Shown: one piece after another, positions 9,569-19,452 of the stretch
Layout: every line of letters starts with the position of its first letter
How positions within the stretch are numbered: position 1 is the first letter of the stretch
Assembly (NCBI GenBank): GCA_029953675.1
Contig: JAMWBK010000001.1
Coordinates: 3,013,001-3,077,000, forward strand
DNA: 64,000 bases
Origin: Rhodosorus marinus
Taxonomy: Eukaryota > Rhodophyta > Stylonematophyceae > Stylonematales > Stylonemataceae
Direction: 5' to 3'
Notes under the pieces: model-generated
Told to the model about the DNA's origin: nothing
Seen by the model: the letters and a program-made list of their open reading frames with translations, nothing else
Databases searched by the model: none
Program-made: the position numbers and the translations under genes

Positions 9569-12253
9569 ATGGACATGAAATTATATTCGAGAGTGAGTGT
9601 TGTTTTCATAATACTGCTCAGCGCGAGCAACGCGGTTCCTTGCGGGCGAGCCTGGGAGAGTGAGAGTCTTCCTCTAGAGCTCGTGCATAGCAGCCGACAG
9701 GTTAGCTGCAATGGTGTTGCACCTCTTCCGGAAGAGGTTCAGCTGAAGGGCATACCCGGCATTGACTCGAACTGTATCTCAGCTTCTGATGTGGTAACCT
9801 TACCTGGTAGTCTTTCGGCGATGGTGATGGACGAACTCGACGCTTCACAGCAGGCCAAGGACATCGTTGGCGGCATTCTGAATCCGCTGGAGGCTGCCGT
9901 AAAAGTAGCGCTTGAGAACCTTACGCCGAGGGCAAATGACAACATCTGCTTTGGGAACTTCGACAGCAGCGAGATACAGGGTGAATTCTCCTTGAATGGG
10001 ATTCAAATGGATACTAACAAATGCAGCAATCTACCACTAGTAGACGGGCAGGAGTGGTCCACGTTTGCTTTCGCCTTAACTGCTCCGTTTCCGGGATGTA
10101 TGACTCAATCAAACCAGACCGCAACCTTCTGTGCGGCAGTCAGCATTTGTCCACAAACGAAGCTGCCGACTGTCGCGGTAGTTCTCGGAGGAACAACCTT
10201 GGCTTGCCTCGGAGAGAACATGGTTGCGGGTGATGGCGGCATCACGTGGGCCTTGACCAAGGTAGCATCAGTGGGACTTGATGCCGTCGCGGGAGGGATC
10301 TCGTTGAGCAACGCATTGTATTCGAAGGTCAACGTGTATACTGGACATCAAGATAAGAAGTACCGCTTGATAGAATACGAAGTTCGTGGCAACTACTACG
10401 ACTCGATCATGTTTGCGCTCAAGCTTGAGAAATTCAAGGTTCCGCCTGTGCTCAGCCTGTCGGGTGCTTCTACGAGAATTGTTTCCGTTCGTGGGCTGGA
10501 GGATATTGCGTTCGAGAATACAATCAGCGCATTCAAGGGTGGGGAGGACTCGAACGGGTTCCAGGACGACATCTTGGACCTCTTCGAATCTATGTCCGGT
10601 GTTTCTATTCAGGCAGCCATGATAATGAACCTTGAATTACAGTTCAAGTTTTCGGAGGTCCCGGGCTTGAAGAAGATACTTCCAGACTCGGGGGCGATGA
10701 CCATGGGGGAGATGAACATGTTTGTGAGTACGGGGTCGGCGACCCCACCCGGTGATGAATACAAGGATCTCGTCGTTAAGCCGGGAGTCTATGCTTTCGT
10801 TGGCAGCAATGCAGTTCCGGCGATCATTAAGGGGATGTTGGAGTACCTGTTGAGCTTTGTTGGAGCTGTTCTGGACCTTTTCGCAGACTGGGTACCGTTT
10901 AAGCTTGACGCAAAGGATCTGCTTAGTGGATTCAACCCGGGAGCATCGGACCACTTCGCCTTTGGTTTCACGGCGAATGCGGACCAGACTGGGATTATGC
11001 TGAACGTGCCCTTGATTTTCGACTTTTTGGGGCACGCGACTTTTGAGTGCACGACAGACTATAAATCGCTGAGGTGCCGCGTTGATACCAACTTCAACTC
11101 CAAGTTCTTCATAGCGATAGCGGAAACGATTGCAGAGGGAGTCTTGTGGGTTATCAAAGAGGCGGATGAGTTCTTCACTAATATTGGAAACGTTATTGGT
11201 GCCGCGCTCGAGGATGCTGTGGATAGTGTTGTCAGCGTGTTCTCTGAGGCGAACATGAAGAAGACTGCGAAAATGATAGAGAAAGGACTGGTCAGTGTTG
11301 GGTCCGACATTAAGGATGAACTTGAGGACTGGGCTCGATGGGCGGAAACCGTCTTCGATGATTTCGGAGACATACTCGGAGACTTGACAGCCGACGCGAT
11401 TCACGAGATAGCCAAGTTTGGCAAGAGCTTTGTTGACGAAGCGAAGGAATTCTTTGAGAATATTGGGAAAGAACTGGAGAACGCCGCCAAGTTTCTGGGA
11501 GATCAGTTCAAATGCGGCTCCAACAATCTTATTACTAGCATCACGAAATGCCCGACGTGCTGTGAACCAATGAGTGCCATCGCGGAGTTCCTTAAGAACG
11601 CCGGCGGCGACATCGCAAGTGCGTTTGAAAGCGTTCTAAGGACCCTTGCCTCGGTCGCTTCAGATGCCGCCTCGTCGTTCTGGGGGGAAAAGGCGAGCTA
11701 TGAGACGAGATTAAAGCTTCCTCATCAGTTCGATCAATACCAGTGCCCGGTCTTGGACTTGTACAGAGTTGAGAAGAAGTACTTCCTGGGAATAGTGACC
11801 TCCGTGACTAGAAGGTACCGTGGATCTCTGTCGGATGAGAACTGCGTGAAACAAACCTTGGAAAAAGCCAAGGAAGTTGTTGAAGATTATGATGAGTACG
11901 AGAAGGCGGAGAAGGATTACGAGAACGTGGTGGAGGAGCATCGGGATGCCCTCTTTGCGGCAGGGCTTTCTGCGGAGGACCTGTATGAACAGGGCTCCTT
12001 AACGTGTTCAAGGGATCTAGGACGGGATAAAATCGTTACAGGATCCAAATGGCTTCCGGTGACCATCACCTGCTCAGCAAAACAGATCGGAAAGGACGGA
12101 GCGTTCACTGGAACGATCATTACCGGTGCATTAACGAAGGATTTGGACGTGACGGACACGATCAACCGCGGACGTGAAATCAAGGCCATGTGGGTTGAGA
12201 TGAAGGACCTTCTTGCAGAGAAAATGACACCAACTCTTGCTCGTAGACGTTAG
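9569..12253 (+). CDS. large secreted protein of unknown family, paralogue 1 (894 aa)
   Basis: A single uninterrupted exon encodes 894 residues. The N-terminus is a signal peptide (basic start, hydrophobic VVFIILLSAS, likely cleavage after SNA around residue 22), so the product should enter the secretory pathway. The N-terminal third holds scattered Cys and several N-x-S/T sites. Residues about 430-460 are hydrophobic (AIIKGMLEYLLSFVGAVLDLF). Residues about 520-650 form a long run of acidic amphipathic helices (IKDELEDWARWAETVFDDFG), followed by a Cys cluster (CPTCC) and a charged C-terminus ending LARRR. I recognise no catalytic motif or family. It is about 85-90% like the copy at 25408-28092, most strongly in the middle. 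A TATA box sits 70 bp upstream. A cell-surface or matrix role is possible but is only inference. Confidence 0.9.
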   Translation: MDMKLYSRVSVVFIILLSASNAVPCGRAWESESLPLELVHSSRQVSCNGVAPLPEEVQLKGIPGIDSNCISASDVVTLPGSLSAMVMDELDASQQAKDIVGGILNPLEAAVKVALENLTPRANDNICFGNFDSSEIQGEFSLNGIQMDTNKCSNLPLVDGQEWSTFAFALTAPFPGCMTQSNQTATFCAAVSICPQTKLPTVAVVLGGTTLACLGENMVAGDGGITWALTKVASVGLDAVAGGISLSNALYSKVNVYTGHQDKKYRLIEYEVRGNYYDSIMFALKLEKFKVPPVLSLSGASTRIVSVRGLEDIAFENTISAFKGGEDSNGFQDDILDLFESMSGVSIQAAMIMNLELQFKFSEVPGLKKILPDSGAMTMGEMNMFVSTGSATPPGDEYKDLVVKPGVYAFVGSNAVPAIIKGMLEYLLSFVGAVLDLFADWVPFKLDAKDLLSGFNPGASDHFAFGFTANADQTGIMLNVPLIFDFLGHATFECTTDYKSLRCRVDTNFNSKFFIAIAETIAEGVLWVIKEADEFFTNIGNVIGAALEDAVDSVVSVFSEANMKKTAKMIEKGLVSVGSDIKDELEDWARWAETVFDDFGDILGDLTADAIHEIAKFGKSFVDEAKEFFENIGKELENAAKFLGDQFKCGSNNLITSITKCPTCCEPMSAIAEFLKNAGGDIASAFESVLRTLASVASDAASSFWGEKASYETRLKLPHQFDQYQCPVLDLYRVEKKYFLGIVTSVTRRYRGSLSDENCVKQTLEKAKEVVEDYDEYEKAEKDYENVVEEHRDALFAAGLSAEDLYEQGSLTCSRDLGRDKIVTGSKWLPVTITCSAKQIGKDGAFTGTIITGALTKDLDVTDTINRGREIKAMWVEMKDLLAEKMTPTLARRR

Positions 12254-13387
12254 TCGGTCTTGGACTCACTCCTATTAGAGTTACTGGATAGGGAAATCCG
12301 TCATTCTCCTTCCAGATTTGGCAGCGGCATGTAAATAGGAATTTTCCCCTCGTGTAACGTAGATATCGTGGAAGTGGAACTTGCGAACAGCTGACTGGAT
12401 TCCTTGACCGCAGGATTGTGGTTTTTTACATAGCTTATTCTTGGTCTAGAATTTCGAACTTCATCAATAAACGGTTACAGGGTTTCCCGAAGCAGCATAA
12501 GCAGATACTGTTGAGCTTCTGAACTAAAAGATGGCGGGATTGCCCTAATTCACCAGAATTTTTGGGACGCTTCTGCCAAGATCATTACAGCTCTCTGATT
12601 GCATCCGACTACTGAGAAAAAAACACACCACACGCAATACCGAAACTCCCGCATCAGGAGAATCCCCTCAAAACCTTGTGTTTGCCACTCTGACTTCCTT
12701 TCTATCTGCATTATCGATTCTTGGGTTGGCCAGCTACCGTAAGAGGGGCCCGTACCCACAGGTATACAAGAATCGACTCCCAGCACTCTGGAAATCATGT
12801 AAAGAATCAGCTGGAACCTCGTTTCAGCGGCCATCTGTGGTCATTATTGCACGCTTCTATTCCTCGAATATGTGCGTGTTACGCCCTGTGCAGAGCTTAA
12901 CGCTAGGTTAGTAGGGCCACCATGAATCAACATCTGGAACATTCGCAGTTTTCTGGGTTCGCAGTTCCCCCAACGGTCAGTTCAGTCCCCCCCCACCCCT
13001 ACTCTCGTGTACACCAGTAGCTGCTGAACTCTTCCCCGACGGATCTTGAGCCGCTGACATAAAAAGGGAGTTTAAAGTGTGAGGAGCAGGTTGAAGGAGT
13101 TGAAAGAGACTAGAAGGAAGCAGCCATTCTACCTCGAAGAGACTTTGACTGCGCGGGGGAGAGGAGGAGGAAATGTCGAGATGCCGACAGCCTGTGTTAT
13201 GCAGCAGCGCTGCAGTAGTAAGGGATGATGCGGGCATGTGGTCGAGTCGCCACTAGTCACCGGCGGTGTAGACTGAAAACTTCGGGGAAGTTCTAGGACA
13301 AGGATTTTTTGGAATTCTGGTCACGAGTCTACAGTTCTCTATGTGCAACGTCGTCCAAAGTTGAGACTAAATACTGGATCCGTTGTT
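12254..13387. other. intergenic: 3' flank of paralogue 1, a retroelement tail and the 3' flank of the Cys-rich gene
   Basis: 12340-12440 resembles the 3' flank of paralogue 2 (GACTGGATTCC...CCGCAGGATTGT). 12840-12920 is a mutated subfamily-B retroelement tail. 12920-13385 matches 18955-19450, the downstream region of the intact Cys-rich gene. Antisense frames here are not convincing genes. Confidence 0.6.
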
Positions 13388-14242
13388 TCAAATTAACCTG
13401 TGGCCGAAAGGACGCATATGCAGCTGTGGTTGAGAACACTGCGGACGTACACTCCGATAGATCCTTCCACTGAGCCACACGGAGATCCTATTGGGAGCCA
13501 TCCTGGAGGCGCGGGAAGGAACCGGCTGGACCCAGTCGCCGTCACAAGCATTGTAGCAGACGTTCAGACCCTCGGGCTGCCTCTCCGACTGAGTGAAGAC
13601 CTGGAGCCCGGGCATGTCGTCGAATTTTATCGGCTGCACCGTCATGACGTCGGGACAAACGTCGGGATTCATCGTCTGCACCGGCTCCACGTCGGGATAG
13701 ACGTCGGGATTCATCGGCTGCACCGGTATGACGTGGGGATAGACGTGGGGATTCATCGGCTGCATAGGCATGACGTCGGGATGGATCTAGGGATTGATCG
13801 GCTGCACCGGCATGACGAGGGGATAGACGCGGGGATAGACGTGGGGATTCATCGGCTGCACCGGCATGACGTGGGGATAGACGTCGGGTTTCATCGGCTG
13901 CACCGACTCCACGTCGGAGCCCGATATGGGTTGAATTGTGTGCTGCTCGAGTTCGCGGTAGCAGGAGTCAGAATTTGGAGCCTTTTCCCTCACGTGAAAA
14001 CCATCAATACCGAACTGACGGCGGGGGTTTCCTTCTTCAAAGATGTGCTCGCTGCATATGGGACGGTATTGGCAGTCGGTAAACTCACAAGTGTTGCCCT
14101 TTGGATGGAAAAAAATGTTGGGTCAGGCCCGCAGTCGTCAAAACAACAGCTCGGGAAGCTGTGAACCTACCTTCATTGTGACGGCCATGGCAAGACCAAC
14201 CCCCACGGCCAACAGGGTAGCTAAAGTAAAGCTGATGATCAT
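13388..14242 (-). pseudogene. decayed copy of the secreted Cys-rich/proline-repeat gene (CRP-1)
   Basis: This matches the intact gene at 20328-19453 along its length. The signal-peptide exon starts at 14242 (LATLLAVGVGLAMA), the intron position is kept, and the second exon begins GNTCEFTDCQYRPIC. Damage is clear. Two conserved Cys are replaced by Arg (GTPC to GNPR, CYC to CYR). A stop interrupts the repeat region near 13785. A frameshift in the C-terminal domain follows DGDWVQPVPS. The repeat here is more irregular (units such as PVQPMNPHVYPHVM). Because it retains an exon structure, this is a DNA-level duplicate and not a retrocopy. Confidence 0.85.
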
Positions 14243-14659
14243 CTTCCTGCTCGTTGAGGGTAGTTCACGTTGAGGTAGTTCTTGTTGTTCTTCGCTGTCT
14301 CGCTCGTTGCCTTGTTGTTGTTGTTGTTTCTTCCCAGAGACGATCCGTAACGAATCTACCGTACTCCCTTCATTAAATGGTCTTTCGAACCTCCGTTTCG
14401 AGGAGAATTGGAACCTCCACCAAGCTTGCTGCACGGTACCTTAAAAAGGGAAACCGGAAAGTATTGGTGAAGTGATGATGCATTTTGAGGCTCTATATCC
14501 TGGAGTTCGTGCAGTCCTTCCGGAGGAATACATTGCGCACGGCCTTAAAATTTTAGAGCGAGGCTCCTTTTGTTTTTACCGGGACGTCGTCTGCTCTCCT
14601 TGAAGAACTTATGCAACAAACGGAACCCCCGGGGAGCTTAGGAGAAATCGATTTCCTTC

Positions 14660-14890
14660 GGGGTTGAACGAATGGTTTAATCGGAGGCTGAAAAAAAAAC
14701 CCCGAGGGGAAAAAAGACTAAGCGCGGCGAAGTACTCGCGCCTCCAACATCAAAGCGGCATTCATGCGCCACAGCAGGAAACTTAAGCGGGTAAACAACG
14801 ATTGAAGACGGTCAGGGCGTTCGCGGAACAACTCCCGAAGCCAGCGAGAACCAACAGAGTCCATGAACCCGGGGTTGAACAGGGTTTCCC
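14660..14890 (-). mobile_element. non-LTR retrotransposon 3' relic (subfamily A), inverted
   Basis: It is the reverse complement of the 6120-6300 tail: TTAATCGGAGGCTGAAA, an A-run, AGACTAAGCGCGGCGAAG, then the complement of the CxTGAACGCTGCTTTGATG and TCTCGTTGGCTTC segments. It is truncated to the last roughly 230 bp. Confidence 0.75.
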
Positions 14891-15084
14891 AAAAAAGTAA
14901 ACTTTTCGAAGAGTACTGAAATACGTCAAAAGTTAATTAAAAATAGCTCAGGGCAAGGTAGATTCAATCCTATTCATGAATTTCTGCACGGCTTTTGCTT
15001 GGTGGTAGAGGAGTGCTAGCTAATTGTCAGGAAGCGCATTCATGCGGAAAAGTGATGGATGGGTATGATGACCTTACTAAGGTG

Positions 15085-15150
15085 GTCTTGGGGCAAAAGT
15101 GTTTTCATAGGCTGTCAGTACCGCCTACATGCGCGCGATGCAAGCTTAGT
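15085..15150. repeat. short dispersed repeat, also at 23945-24000 in diverged form
   Basis: The words GTGTTTTCATAGGCTGTCAG, TACCGCC and GATGCAAGCTT recur as ACTTTCACGGGCTATCAG, TGCCGCC and GAAGCAAGTTT at 23945-24000. The preceding GATGACCTTACTAAGG (15066) recurs at 21794. The meaning is unknown. Confidence 0.4.
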
Positions 15151-15164
15151 AACGCGCCGAGGGT

Positions 15165-15420
15165 CGCCCCCACCGGTTCCAGCCATTGTGGAAAGCTTTT
15201 GTCATGTGGGTAAGTCGGGTTTAGAGTGGTTGCGGAAGTGTTTCGCTTAGCATCCTACTGAGTACTTGGCACTTTTACGGCGTTTCAGTGCCGCCCTGCG
15301 GCGATATTCTAGCAGCCTGCTTGCCGAGGCGCGCCATCGGCGCCTGGGTTTGCACGCTTCCCTCCCTAGTTCTTAGTGCCTTTTCACGGCTTGCGTAGCG
15401 CTTCAGGCTATGCTAGGTAA
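15165..15420 (+). mobile_element. 5'-truncated non-LTR retrotransposon copy (subfamily B), head-to-tail with the next element
   Basis: It is nearly the same sequence as 18365-18625: GGTTCCAGCCATTGTGG, GGTTTAGAGTGGTTGCGG, GAGGCGCGCCATCGGCGCCTGGG, then the 3' tail GCGTAGCGCTTCAGGCTATG. It ends within about 20 bp of the presumed 5' end of the full-length element, giving a head-to-tail arrangement. Confidence 0.85.
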
Positions 15421-15424
15421 GAGA

Positions 15425-18400
15425 GCGAGGACCGACTCCCCCGGGTCCAAGGGGGAGAAGCACGATTAGCGCTCCAGGCACGGCTGCGAGGTCGCAGCCT
15501 ATGGATCTACAGTCTTATGTCCTGAATGAGGGCGGAGACTGGGGCATTTGGCGTACGCGTTTTCGGAGTTGGCTCCGGCGGTGGATTCCTTTGGAAGGAG
15601 GCTTGCTTCCCCTCCGTGGGGGCATTCCCCCAGTCGTCCTCCCTCGTGGAGGCCTTCTAGTAGCTGGAACCATTCTCGATTTCATCTTCACGAGCCTGGC
15701 TCGTAACATTCGGGACACAGTCATTTGGGTTTTTCTGCGGTGTGGGATCATGCCGCGCCTGATTCTGGCCCCCATTCACACATCGGAGCGCAGATGGCGA
15801 GTACGAGACCGACTGGCCCTGTTCTTGAAGGGAGACTTCGAAGTACTACAGCGCAGCTATTTGGCGTCGTCAGCACCATCCGCCCGTCGGACTCGGCATG
15901 GCACAGTGTCGCCCGTGCCGGCTCGAGTACAGAAATTGGTAGCAGTGGGCGATTTAAGTCGAGCGGCGCGGGTTTTGGAGGGCCAGGCGCCTGTCCTCCC
16001 CTACGATGATAGTCTCGCCCAGACGGTGTCGTCTTTGTTCCCTGAGTCCGACGTGGATTTGTCCCCTGAATTCGAGGTATTCTTGGACCGTCCGGAGTTG
16101 GCCAGGTTTCGCATCGATCTGACGCTCAGTGAGTCTGACCTGGAGGATTTGCTTCGTACCTCGCGTCGGGGACGCTGTCCCGGACCCTCCGGACTAAGAA
16201 CAGAGCTATTGCAGGCCCTGAGCCAGCCTGGCCAGAGCGCGCTTCTGAGGATCCTTAACAAGTTGTTCCAGGGCGTATCGGGTGCGTCTGCGCCATGGGA
16301 ACATCTCCGGCAGGCACAGCTTTGCTTGCTCACGAAACCTGACCACCAGCCGGCCCACCCGCGTCTCCGGCCGATCGGGATGGTGGAGAGCCTACGGAAG
16401 TTAGCCGGGAGGTGGCTATGCCAGCGCCTTCGCCAGCGCGTCACAGCTTTTATGGCGCCCTTGCAAGTAGGGGTGGGATTCTCTGGGGGTTGTGAACTGA
16501 TCACCCATGGGATCGAGCTAGAACGCGCCAGTAGGCCGGAGTGGGGAGTCTTGGTGGTTGATTTCCGGAACGCATTCAACAGCGTGTCGCGGACGCATGC
16601 GCTAGAGGTGCTCCGACGGGTGTTTCCGGAGGCGTGGCCGTTTCTATCGGGTATTTACGGAGGGGAGAGCCTCCCCTACTTGACACCGGAGGGCACTGTT
16701 TTTCAAGCACATACTGGCGTCCAACAAGGCGACCCTTGCGGACCTCTTCTTCATGCCTGTGCCCTACGGCTCGTACTTTTACGTCTTTCGACTGAGGTCT
16801 CGGATCTTCGAATATGCGCGTACCACGATGACGTAACATTGCTGGGCACCCCTGACACCCTGGCTAGGGGACTGACCGCGATCGAAGCGATTGCACGTCG
16901 CGTCGGTTTGACTGTGGAAACAGAAAAATGTCGCTTTCTCCCCCCGAGGGACGTGTCGCTGAACTCTCTGCCACCCACTCTGCGACTAATCAGCGAACGT
17001 GAAGGGTTCGAACACCACGGCGTCGGATTGGGGACTGACAACTTTGTCCAAGCATCCTGCGAGCGAGTTTTGGCACGGCACAAGCAACTCACCGACGCCA
17101 TTGAGCACCTACCCGACAGCATGCTGCAATCGGCCTGCTTGCTTTCCCGCTTTTGTGCCGGTCCCAGACTCAACTACTGGTTGCGCAGCCTGCCTCCAGC
17201 TTGGGGCTCGTGGATCGCGGCTAAAGCCGACGAAATGACCCTGCAACACTGGGGAACGCTCTTGGATGAGCCCCTCGATCTTGAAGCTGCTCCCGACAGG
17301 GACTTTATCCGTGCAAAGATCGCTCTACCGTTGCGATTAGGGGGATTCGGCGTCGCAGACCGTGGGCTGGTATGCTCGCCAGCGGCGGTTGCCTCCTGGG
17401 CTACCGCGCTGCGAACGTTGGTGACCTTCCAGATGCGAAGTGCCTGCCTCTTGGCTCGAGCTTTGACCAACGAGGATCCAGTGACCCTGCCGCCCCCGCT
17501 TTTGACAATTTATGATGGTCTTCAACACGCGTTCAGGAGGTGCAACGCCGTGCCGGACGCAAATCGGTCCCGCTTTCGTTCCTGGAGGGAGCTGTTATGG
17601 GGACGAGCTGAAGCGATTGAGGATTCTCCCCTCGACCGAGTTCTTGCCGATGACGGAGAGGCTAGCCCCGGGTCACCTGTTGCAGCCTACCCGGGTTTGA
17701 GCCGATTGTGGAGCTCCCGCACTGATGTGATTCAACATAGCCTCACCTGGGTCCAACACAGTGCCGCTCACACAGTCATGCTCAATTCTCCTCTCACGCC
17801 GCCTACCACTGCCGCTCGTCTGCGCGGCATGGGAGGCCACCTCTCGCACTTGTGGTTAACCACTCTACCGTCGTCATTGAGTCATCGTCTCGATGCTTTC
17901 CAGTTCCGTTCTGCCGCACGGATCTATCTCGGTTTGCCACAGGCTCCGTGGCACTCTAATCGGCCGTCTTTCTGTCAGGGATGTGAGAGCCGGATTGACG
18001 CTTGTAGCTACCACTTCCTGGGTTCCTGAGGACTGTTGAGAGGTCTCCGTACGAGGCGTCACACTCGCCTCAAGTACATCCTCAGCGAATTTTTGACTCG
18101 GATAGGGCATACGGTTGAGGTTGAGTCGGAACTGCCCAGATCAATCTCGGACTCTGCACCGCCCCGTTGTATAGCCGATATCCTCGTCTCCGACGCTGCT
18201 GCCAGACGCTCAACATATGTGGACCTTGCGATTACCTGCCCCGTGGCCAGCGCCCACCTCATCGCAGCCGCCCGCCGCCGGGGGGCCGCGGCTTCAGCCC
18301 TTCGAAGAGTTAAGGAACGACGGTATGCTGAGAGCATGGCCAGTCTGCCTTGCGCTGAGGATCGCTCTCACCGGTTCCAGCCATTCATTGTGGAAAGCTT

Positions 18401-18640
18401 TGGTCACGTGGAAAAGTCGGGTTTAGAGTGGTTGCGGAAATGTTTTGCTGAGCATCCTACTGAATATTTGGCGCTCTTGAGGCGTTTAAGTGTCTCCCTT
18501 TGGCGATATTCCAGCGACATGCTTTCCGAGGCGCGCCATCGGCGCCTGGGGTTGCATGCTTCCCTCCCTAGTTATTAGTTCATCTTCACGCCTTGCGTAG
18601 CGCTTCAGGCTATGCTAGTAAAGTCCAGTAAAGTCCAGTA
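15425..18640 (+). mobile_element. nearly full-length non-LTR retrotransposon with restriction-like endonuclease domain
   Basis: The element has a short GC-rich leader (15425-15500), one long reading frame with reverse transcriptase and a C-terminal endonuclease-like domain, and a 3' tail GCGTAGCGCTTCAGGCTATG followed by GTAAAGTCCA repeated (to about 18640). No long terminal repeats are visible. Exact ends and target-site duplication could not be settled by eye. It looks like the youngest of the family here, because its frame is broken only once. Confidence 0.88.
15501..18578 (+). pseudogene. non-LTR reverse transcriptase / REL-endonuclease ORF, interrupted by one TGA
   Basis: The frame spans 1,026 codons in one register, with one in-frame TGA at 18027-18029. 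Reverse transcriptase motifs are clear: LRPIGMVESLRKLAGRW, motif A VDFRNAFNSVSR, motif B GVQQGDPCGPLL and motif C YHDDV, where most families have YADD or FADD. A thumb/connection region follows. Near the end are CxxC (CQGC) and a His in SYHFLGS. The TGA sits where the family's last zinc-knuckle Cys is expected. Beyond it, RCIADILV and TYVDLAITCP fit the D...D core of a PD-(D/E)XK nuclease, with a Lys/Arg-rich VKERRY helix after. The N-terminus is short, with no zinc finger seen. It would be active only if the stop were read through. Confidence 0.87.
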
Positions 18641-18809
18641 CAGGAAAACAGGGCCAATTGAAATGCAAGAAACAATCGATGAACGTTGTGGAGCAAAACA
18701 TCCCCGCGTGAAAGGCTTGCCTTCAAATTTAAGAATTTAGAACACAAGACATGCTGAAAGTGTGAAGCGCATGAATCACAGACCATCCTGGCGGGTATCT
18801 TGTACCTAT

Positions 18810-18955
18810 GCCGGTTCAGTGTCGCTTTATGGCGATTTTCTTGCAGCATGCCAGCCGAGGCTCGCTACCGCTGCTTTGGATCGCACGCGTATTTTCCTCG
18901 TCTATGTGCGCATTACGCCCTACGTAGCGCCTAACGCTATGCTAGTAAAACCATC
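18810..18955 (+). mobile_element. non-LTR retrotransposon tail relic (subfamily B)
   Basis: It is a mutated copy of the last roughly 150 bp: GTGTCGCTTTATGGCGATTTTCTTGCAGCATGC, shown here in part, through GCGCCTAACGCTATG to a GTAAAACCA tail. The same relic fused to the same downstream sequence occurs at 12840-12930. It therefore predates the duplication of the Cys-rich gene region. Confidence 0.65.
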
Positions 18956-19452
18956 GTGAATCGACATCGGGAGCATTCGCAGTTTTCTGGGTTCGCAATT
19001 CCACCAACTGTCAGCTGTGCCCCCCCTACACGCCCTACTCTCGTGTACACCGAATCATCAGTAGCCGCTAGTAGTCTTCCCCGACGGTGCTTGAACCGCT
19101 GAATACATTGGGAGTTCAAAGTGTGAGGAACAGGTGATGGAGTTGAAATAGATTAGAAGGACGCGGCCATTCTACCTCGAAGAGAGGTTGACAGAGCGGA
19201 GAGGGAGAGGAGGAGGAAATGTTGAGCGTGCCGGCAGTCTGTGTTATGCAGCAAGTGCTCCGGTATAAAGGGATGATGCGGGCATGTGGTCGAGTCGCCA
19301 CTAGCCACCGTGGGTGTAGACTGCGGACTTCGGGGAAGTTTGGGACGAGGCTTTTTTGGACTTCTGTTCAAGAGCCTAGAGCTATCTATGTGTAACATCG
19401 TCCATAAGCTGGTGGTGGTTTACTCAGCTGAATATAAGATTGGGCCGGTTGT

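Noticed and set aside
10637-11404. Long antisense open frame (255 codons), and a similar one at 26107-27243 (378 codons), opposite the 894-residue genes
   Set aside because: They are shadows of the conserved sense frames: the sense strand has signal peptide, TATA box and coding conservation, while the antisense products have no recognisable features and differ in extent between paralogues.
13400-14164. 254-codon plus-strand frame across the CRP-1 repeat
   Set aside because: It is the complement of the proline-repeat coding region. The sense product in the intact copy has a signal peptide and ordered cysteines, and the plus frame does not persist in the intact copy.
15501-18578. Alternative genetic code or TGA recoded as Cys
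   Set aside because: The one TGA lies in a mobile element. Several host genes here (for example NudC and TFIIF-beta) use standard stops, and no host gene needs TGA read as an amino acid.
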